Shown here one piece after another: positions 59,962-64,000 of a DNA stretch of 64,000 nucleotides; position 1 is the first letter of the stretch, and every line of letters starts with the position of its first letter. The DNA comes from Wolbachia endosymbiont of Armadillidium arcangelii (GTDB lineage Bacteria; Pseudomonadota; Alphaproteobacteria; Rickettsiales; Anaplasmataceae). The position numbers and the translations under genes were made by a program. Under the pieces are notes generated by a model, which did not search any database, was not told the DNA's origin, and was given only the letters and a program-made list of their open reading frames with translations. The stretch is taken from NCBI RefSeq assembly GCF_040207875.1, contig NZ_CP157942.1, forward strand, positions 1,612,001 through 1,676,000. The letters run 5' to 3'.

Positions 59962-60021
59962 AAAACACCACCTTGATAAGCTTTATACTATATCACAAAA
60001 AATAAGATGTCAACTGCGTAT

Positions 60022-60318
60022 CTATTGAGATGCAACTCCATACTCTACTTTTTCTGTTTTAGCTTTTACTGCTTGATTTTCTGTTATTGTAATTGTTATT
60101 TCATGATCAAGCTTTCTTAAAAACCCTAACAGTCTTTCTAAAGAAAAACCATCTATTTTACCATTTTTAATTTGTGACACCTTTGGCTGATCAATACCAA
60201 GTTTCTCAGCCGCACAAGCTTGAGTCCAAGTATTTTTTTCTACAATTTTGTTTATTATGTAAAGCAACTTTGCTTTTATTTCTGTACTATCCAGATTGTT
60301 TAATGATATTATTTCCAT
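60022..60318 (-). CDS. XRE-family helix-turn-helix protein
   Basis: A 98-residue regulator from the ATG at 60318 (MEIISLNNLDS); an ORF extension to 60408 has no family match. The helix-turn-helix is TQACAAEKLGIDQPKVSQIK followed by GKIDGFSLERLLGFLRKLDH, the layout of the HTH_37-type XRE proteins that often act as HigA/RelB-type antitoxins. No toxin gene is next to it. It lies 60 bases before rpoZ on the same strand. Confidence 0.82.
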   Translation of the reverse strand: MEIISLNNLDSTEIKAKLLYIINKIVEKNTWTQACAAEKLGIDQPKVSQIKNGKIDGFSLERLLGFLRKLDHEITITITENQAVKAKTEKVEYGVASQ

Positions 60319-60408
60319 AATTTTTACTCTCACATACCAATTAGCTTTATTAAGTATTATATCATAATATTTAATATACCAATATATTAATATTATATAA
60401 TTTGTCAA

Positions 60409-61490
60409 TAACTATAATGATATACTGATCTTAAAATTTTAAGTTGACTATATCTCTATCAAAATACTAGTAATTTTAAATTATTATTTTGTTAAAAAAA
60501 TCACTAATAGAAAGAATAAATTAAAACTATAAAGTTTAAAATATAGAAATAATCATTTTACAAACTCGTTTTAGAGATTGTATATGGTTTCAAGAAAGGA
60601 ATAAGGTCAGGGATAGAGTATATAAATCATGAAAACAAAGTAAGATAAGTAGGGAAAGAGTTGAGCAGAGCTCTATAGAAAAACAGAACCAAAAAGACTT
60701 ATAGTGTATTTTGTGGAGTGTTATAGGTTCTAAAAAGTTACTTTGAGTGGGCTAACAGAGTTTCCAAAATGGCAAGATTATTTTAAAAAATGAAGTGAAA
60801 AGCATAGCGGAAGTAAAAAAAGTGTTTTGGAGCATGAAAGAAGTAGTTGCGAAGAAACAATGGTCGGAAACAGCTTATACATAATTGGTACTCAAAGTGT
60901 TAAACGCAGATAATGGCAAAAGAAAAGGCTATGTAAAAAGTTTTAGTGCAGTTGATAGACAAATATGCAATTTATGTGACAACGGCATAGCGCTGTAAGA
61001 ACTCGTTAAGAATCTCTAGATGATGAGGTAAAATAAGCATAGATTAAGAATGAGGTATATCTATGCAAAACAAGTGATATAAGTCGAGAGCAATTTGAAA
61101 AAATCAGGCTAATACTGGAGAGCAGTAGGAAGAAAACAAGACCAAGAAAAGTTGATTTGTATGGCATATTCTGTGGAGTGCTATACATTCTAAAAAGTGG
61201 TTGTCAGTGGACCAAAAGATGGGTTATTTTTTGCTTGGTTGGAAAAATGTAGAAGACTGTGGCGAGCAAAAACTCAATACTAGCCTACAAACCTTCTTCT
61301 GGCTTCCATCGCTTTGTTTCTGAAAAGACTATGAGCAGACTCTTACATCAGAAATTTGTACCTCTATATTTTCATTAGAGATTAATTTCAATTTTCAAAA
61401 TTTCTATTTAATGAGAATGCCATATTATATTCGCAATGTAATTTAAATATTTGTTGCTTCTGAAACACTATTTAGTTAGTAAATAAAATT
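60409..61490 (+). other. Non-coding region with decayed IS5-type transposase pieces
   Basis: Two separate relics are readable on the plus strand. From 60640 to about 60930, broken frames read like KISRERVEQSS, YRF-KKLL, and SLYIIGTQSVK (cf. IVDAQSVK of IS5 types). From about 61065 to 61370 another N-terminal piece is clearer: SDISREQFEKIRLILESSRK and GVLYILKSGCQWTK. No complete transposase or terminal repeat was found. 60420-60600 and 61380-61490 show no gene. Confidence 0.6.
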
Positions 61491-61991
61491 ATGTTGAATA
61501 CAGCAAAAATGAAAAAAGATGTTGCTATAATTATGGGAAGCGAATCGGATTATGGCACTATGGTTCATGCTATTAATTTATTAAAAGAATTGGAAATTTC
61601 ACATGATGTATTTATAATATCCGCACACAGAACACCAGAGAGACTCTTTAATTTTGCTAAGTCTGCTCAAGAAAAAGGCTTTAAGGTTATTATAGCTGGT
61701 GCAGGAGGGGCAGCTCATTTGCCTGGTATGACTGCGTCGCTTACTTATTTACCTGTTATTGGTATTCCTGTGCACAGCAAGCAATTAAATGGGCTAGATA
61801 GTCTGTTATCTATAGTGCAGATGCCAAAGGGTGTTCCAGTTGCAACAATGTCTATAGGCGAGAGTGGGGCATGCAATGCTGCAATTACTTCAGCATCCAT
61901 ATTATCGATTTCTAACAGTGAAATTGCAGGTAGATTAAAAAAATGGAGAGAAAAACAGACCAAAGCAGTAAAAGAGAAACCAACATTATAA
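61491..61991 (+). CDS. purE: N5-carboxyaminoimidazole ribonucleotide mutase
   Basis: PurE converts N5-CAIR to CAIR in purine synthesis. The 166-residue protein has [14 protein letters not shown] near the start, [14 protein letters not shown] near residue 43, the glycine-rich [19 protein letters not shown], and [20 protein letters not shown]. An alternative ATG is at 61509. mutL starts 7 bases after the stop, so the two are cotranscribed. Confidence 0.95.
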   Translation: MLNTAKMKKDVAIIMGSESDYGTMVHAINLLKELEISHDVFIISAHRTPERLFNFAKSAQEKGFKVIIAGAGGAAHLPGMTASLTYLPVIGIPVHSKQLNGLDSLLSIVQMPKGVPVATMSIGESGACNAAITSASILSISNSEIAGRLKKWREKQTKAVKEKPTL

Positions 61992-61998
61992 TGAGCTT

Positions 61999-63809
61999 AT
62001 GGCAATAATCCTTTTAGACATGAAAACTATAAATCGTATAGCAGCAGGAGAGGTAGTAGAAAGGCCGGCAAGCGTAGTAAAGGAATTAGTGGAAAATGCA
62101 ATAGATGCTGGAAGTTCAGAGATAGAAATTAAAATAGAGAGTGGTGGGCGCAATCTTATTACTGTGATGGATAATGGAAGTGGAATAGAGAAGAATAACT
62201 TAAAACTTGCGTTTACGCGTCACGCTACTTCAAAATTAAGTGATAGTGAATTAATAGAAATCAAGTACCTTGGCTTTAGAGGAGAGGCTTTGCCTTCAAT
62301 TGCAGCAGTAAGTAGAATAAAGTTATCGTCTAAGGCAAATGGGGCAGATGAAGCATGGTCTATAAGCTATGAGGGGGGAGAAAAAATAGGAGAGGTTACA
62401 CCTTGTTCTTTATTAAAAGGCACACATATTGAAGTAAGAGACTTATTTTTTGTTACTCCCAATAGATTAAAATTCTTAAAAACTGAAAGGGCGGAAACGC
62501 AGAACATCATTGATATCGTAAATAATTTAGCGATGATCAACTATAGTATTGGGTTTACTCTTACTTCCGGGAATAAAAAGCTTCTGAAATATGCTAAGCA
62601 TGCTTCGTTATTTAGCAGACTGTGTGAAGTAGAGAAGGAATTTCAGGATAATTCCCTGGAAATTAACGAAGAAGAAGACGGCATTAAACTCACAGGACAC
62701 ATCTGTAGACCAACTGTCAATCGTGGTAAGTCTGATATGGTCCATACGTTTGTCAATGGAAGGCCTATTAAGGACAATCTACTTGTTGGTGCGATTCGTT
62801 ATGCGTATCACGACTTTATTCCAAGTGATAGATATCCTTTTGCAGCACTGCACTTAGAGATACCGTATGATCAAGTAGATGTAAATGTGCATCCAAACAA
62901 ATCAGAGGTAAGATTTCAGAACAAGAGGCTAATATATGAAATAGTGAGAAGAGGGCTAATAAAAATATTATCAACAAGAATAGGTACCTCTGATATCATT
63001 CCAGCGTGTGGTCCAATTACTTCAACAACAGAGAGTTTTGGTACTCAAAAAGAATTTTATGAAAAGAAAATAAGTCCTTTTGAAAATCAGTTAATGAGAG
63101 AGTTTACTTCTCCAAATGTAGAGGTAAAAAGCTTGTCAGAGCATTCAAAATCGTTTGATTATACTGGTATGCAAAAGTCTCTACCACAAGCAGGAACTAT
63201 AGTTCTAGAAAGGGAACAAACTGATTTGATAGAGGACTATCCCCTTGGGTTTGCACACTGTCAAGTCTATAACACTTATATTATTGCCGAGGTAAAAGAC
63301 AAATTAATTATAGTAGACCAGCATGCAGCCCATGAAAGGTTAGTATACGAGTGCTTAAAAAAAAATCAAGTATAAAAAGACAAAAATTGCTTTTGCCTGA
63401 AACAGTTAAAATCAATAATCGAGCTGGAATGGAGATGATTGAAATTTATAAAGATAAGCTTTTCGAAATGGGTTTTGATATTGAAATTAAATCAGAAAAT
63501 AAGGTCATAGTAAAAGAAGTCCCTGCAATCTTAGGAGCAATAGATGTGAAGGAGATGCTCATTGATGTAGTGGATAGATTAACAGAAATAGAGGATACAC
63601 TGCCTATAGAAGATAAAGTAAATAAAATACTAGCCACAATTGCTTGTCATGGATCAATTAGAGCAGGTAGGAAGATGAAATTAGAGGAAATGAATGAATT
63701 ATTGAGGCAAATGGAAAAAACGCCACATTCTGGACAATGCAACCACGGCAGACCAACTTATATAGAAGTGAAACTAAGTGATATTGAAAAATTGTTTGAG
63801 CGGAGGTGA
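61999..63809 (+). pseudogene. mutL: DNA mismatch repair protein MutL, frameshifted at a poly(A) run
   Basis: MutL couples mismatch recognition to strand removal. The N-terminal GHKL ATPase is complete: [26 protein letters not shown], and [18 protein letters not shown], then the transducer [15 protein letters not shown]. The C-terminal endonuclease motif [13 protein letters not shown] is just before nine A residues (63357-63365). There the frame stops 3 codons later (63375), while the rest continues in the -1 frame from [20 protein letters not shown] to [14 protein letters not shown] and [10 protein letters not shown], ending at 63809. One extra A would restore a normal 603-residue protein. 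Transcript slippage could rescue it. Confidence 0.88.
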
Positions 63810-64000
63810 GAAATTGTCATATTTTTGTTTAGCAATATCTACATCTATTTACTTGCACAATGCTACCTCTAAGACTGTAAACAAAATTGAGTTAATATAG
63901 ACTAAAGATACTTGTCCTGTCTTTTAACTCTGTTGAAAGATAAGAGAAATTTGGCTTATTGGCATTAATGTCAAGATTGTATGAGGTATAGAAAAAGAGC
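63810..64000. other. Non-coding end of window
   Basis: No gene, RNA or clear repeat was recognised in the last 191 bases. Confidence 0.4.

Noticed and set aside
1..64000. CRISPR array, prophage WO or cif genes
   Set aside because: No regularly spaced repeats, Cas proteins, phage structural genes or cif-like proteins were seen on either strand; the only repeats are IS copies and scattered palindromes.

Overview
The window is AT-rich DNA from a Wolbachia-type alphaproteobacterial endosymbiont (Rickettsiales). The main evidence is the ribA-virB8-virB9-virB10-virB11-virD4 block at 24.9-32.0 kb, three ankyrin-repeat proteins, Wolbachia-type insertion sequences (including a 916-bp element resembling ISWpi1), group II intron relics and palindromic intergenic repeats. 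No phage WO structural genes, cif genes, rRNA operon or CRISPR array was seen. The strain cannot be fixed from the sequence alone.

Layout. 0-13.5 kb is mostly intact core and accessory genes: the end of an iron-binding ABC transporter protein, pyrB, a small cysteine-rich protein, an overlapping pair of exported ankyrin and pentapeptide-repeat proteins, gmk, a large ankyrin protein, sdhA, a zinc-ribbon membrane protein, dapD, a two-gene unit (HTH-like protein plus DUF2610) and a MidA-type methyltransferase. 13.5-16.4 kb is a graveyard of an IS3-like element, a group II intron 3' end and IS110 remnants. TerC and malonyl-CoA decarboxylase follow, then IS110 debris (18.8-23.3 kb), a secreted metallophosphoesterase, tRNA-Leu, ribA and the type IV secretion genes.

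A 2.47-kb IS110 block from 18.8 kb is repeated directly after virD4. wspB, which follows virD4 in many Wolbachia, is not seen there. 34.9-38.9 kb holds an IS256-type element and two group II introns, one apparently inserted into the RT gene of the other, which also carries an IS5-type insertion. A membrane alpha/beta hydrolase, an ankyrin protein, cutA and tRNA-Gln precede a second nested pile (43.0-47.9 kb): ISWpi1-like, IS630, and an IS4 element inside another IS4 copy. lepA follows, then a third pile (50.6-54.7 kb) that has destroyed an SGNH hydrolase gene. The right end returns to core genes: rpoD, five Mrp antiporter subunits, rpoZ, an XRE regulator, purE and a frameshifted mutL.

Functionally the intact genes cover pyrimidine, purine, lysine/cell-wall and riboflavin synthesis, respiration, transcription and translation, ion homeostasis and protein export to the host. 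Target-site duplications at several elements (GCCAAACC, ATCCAATAG, CATACTAGAT, GTTTGATAT) let the order of insertions be read. The observations most worth checking are the perfect palindrome covering the lepA start codon, the SGNH gene that rejoins in frame when its IS is removed, the intron-in-intron junction at the RT catalytic motif, and the poly(A) frameshift in mutL.
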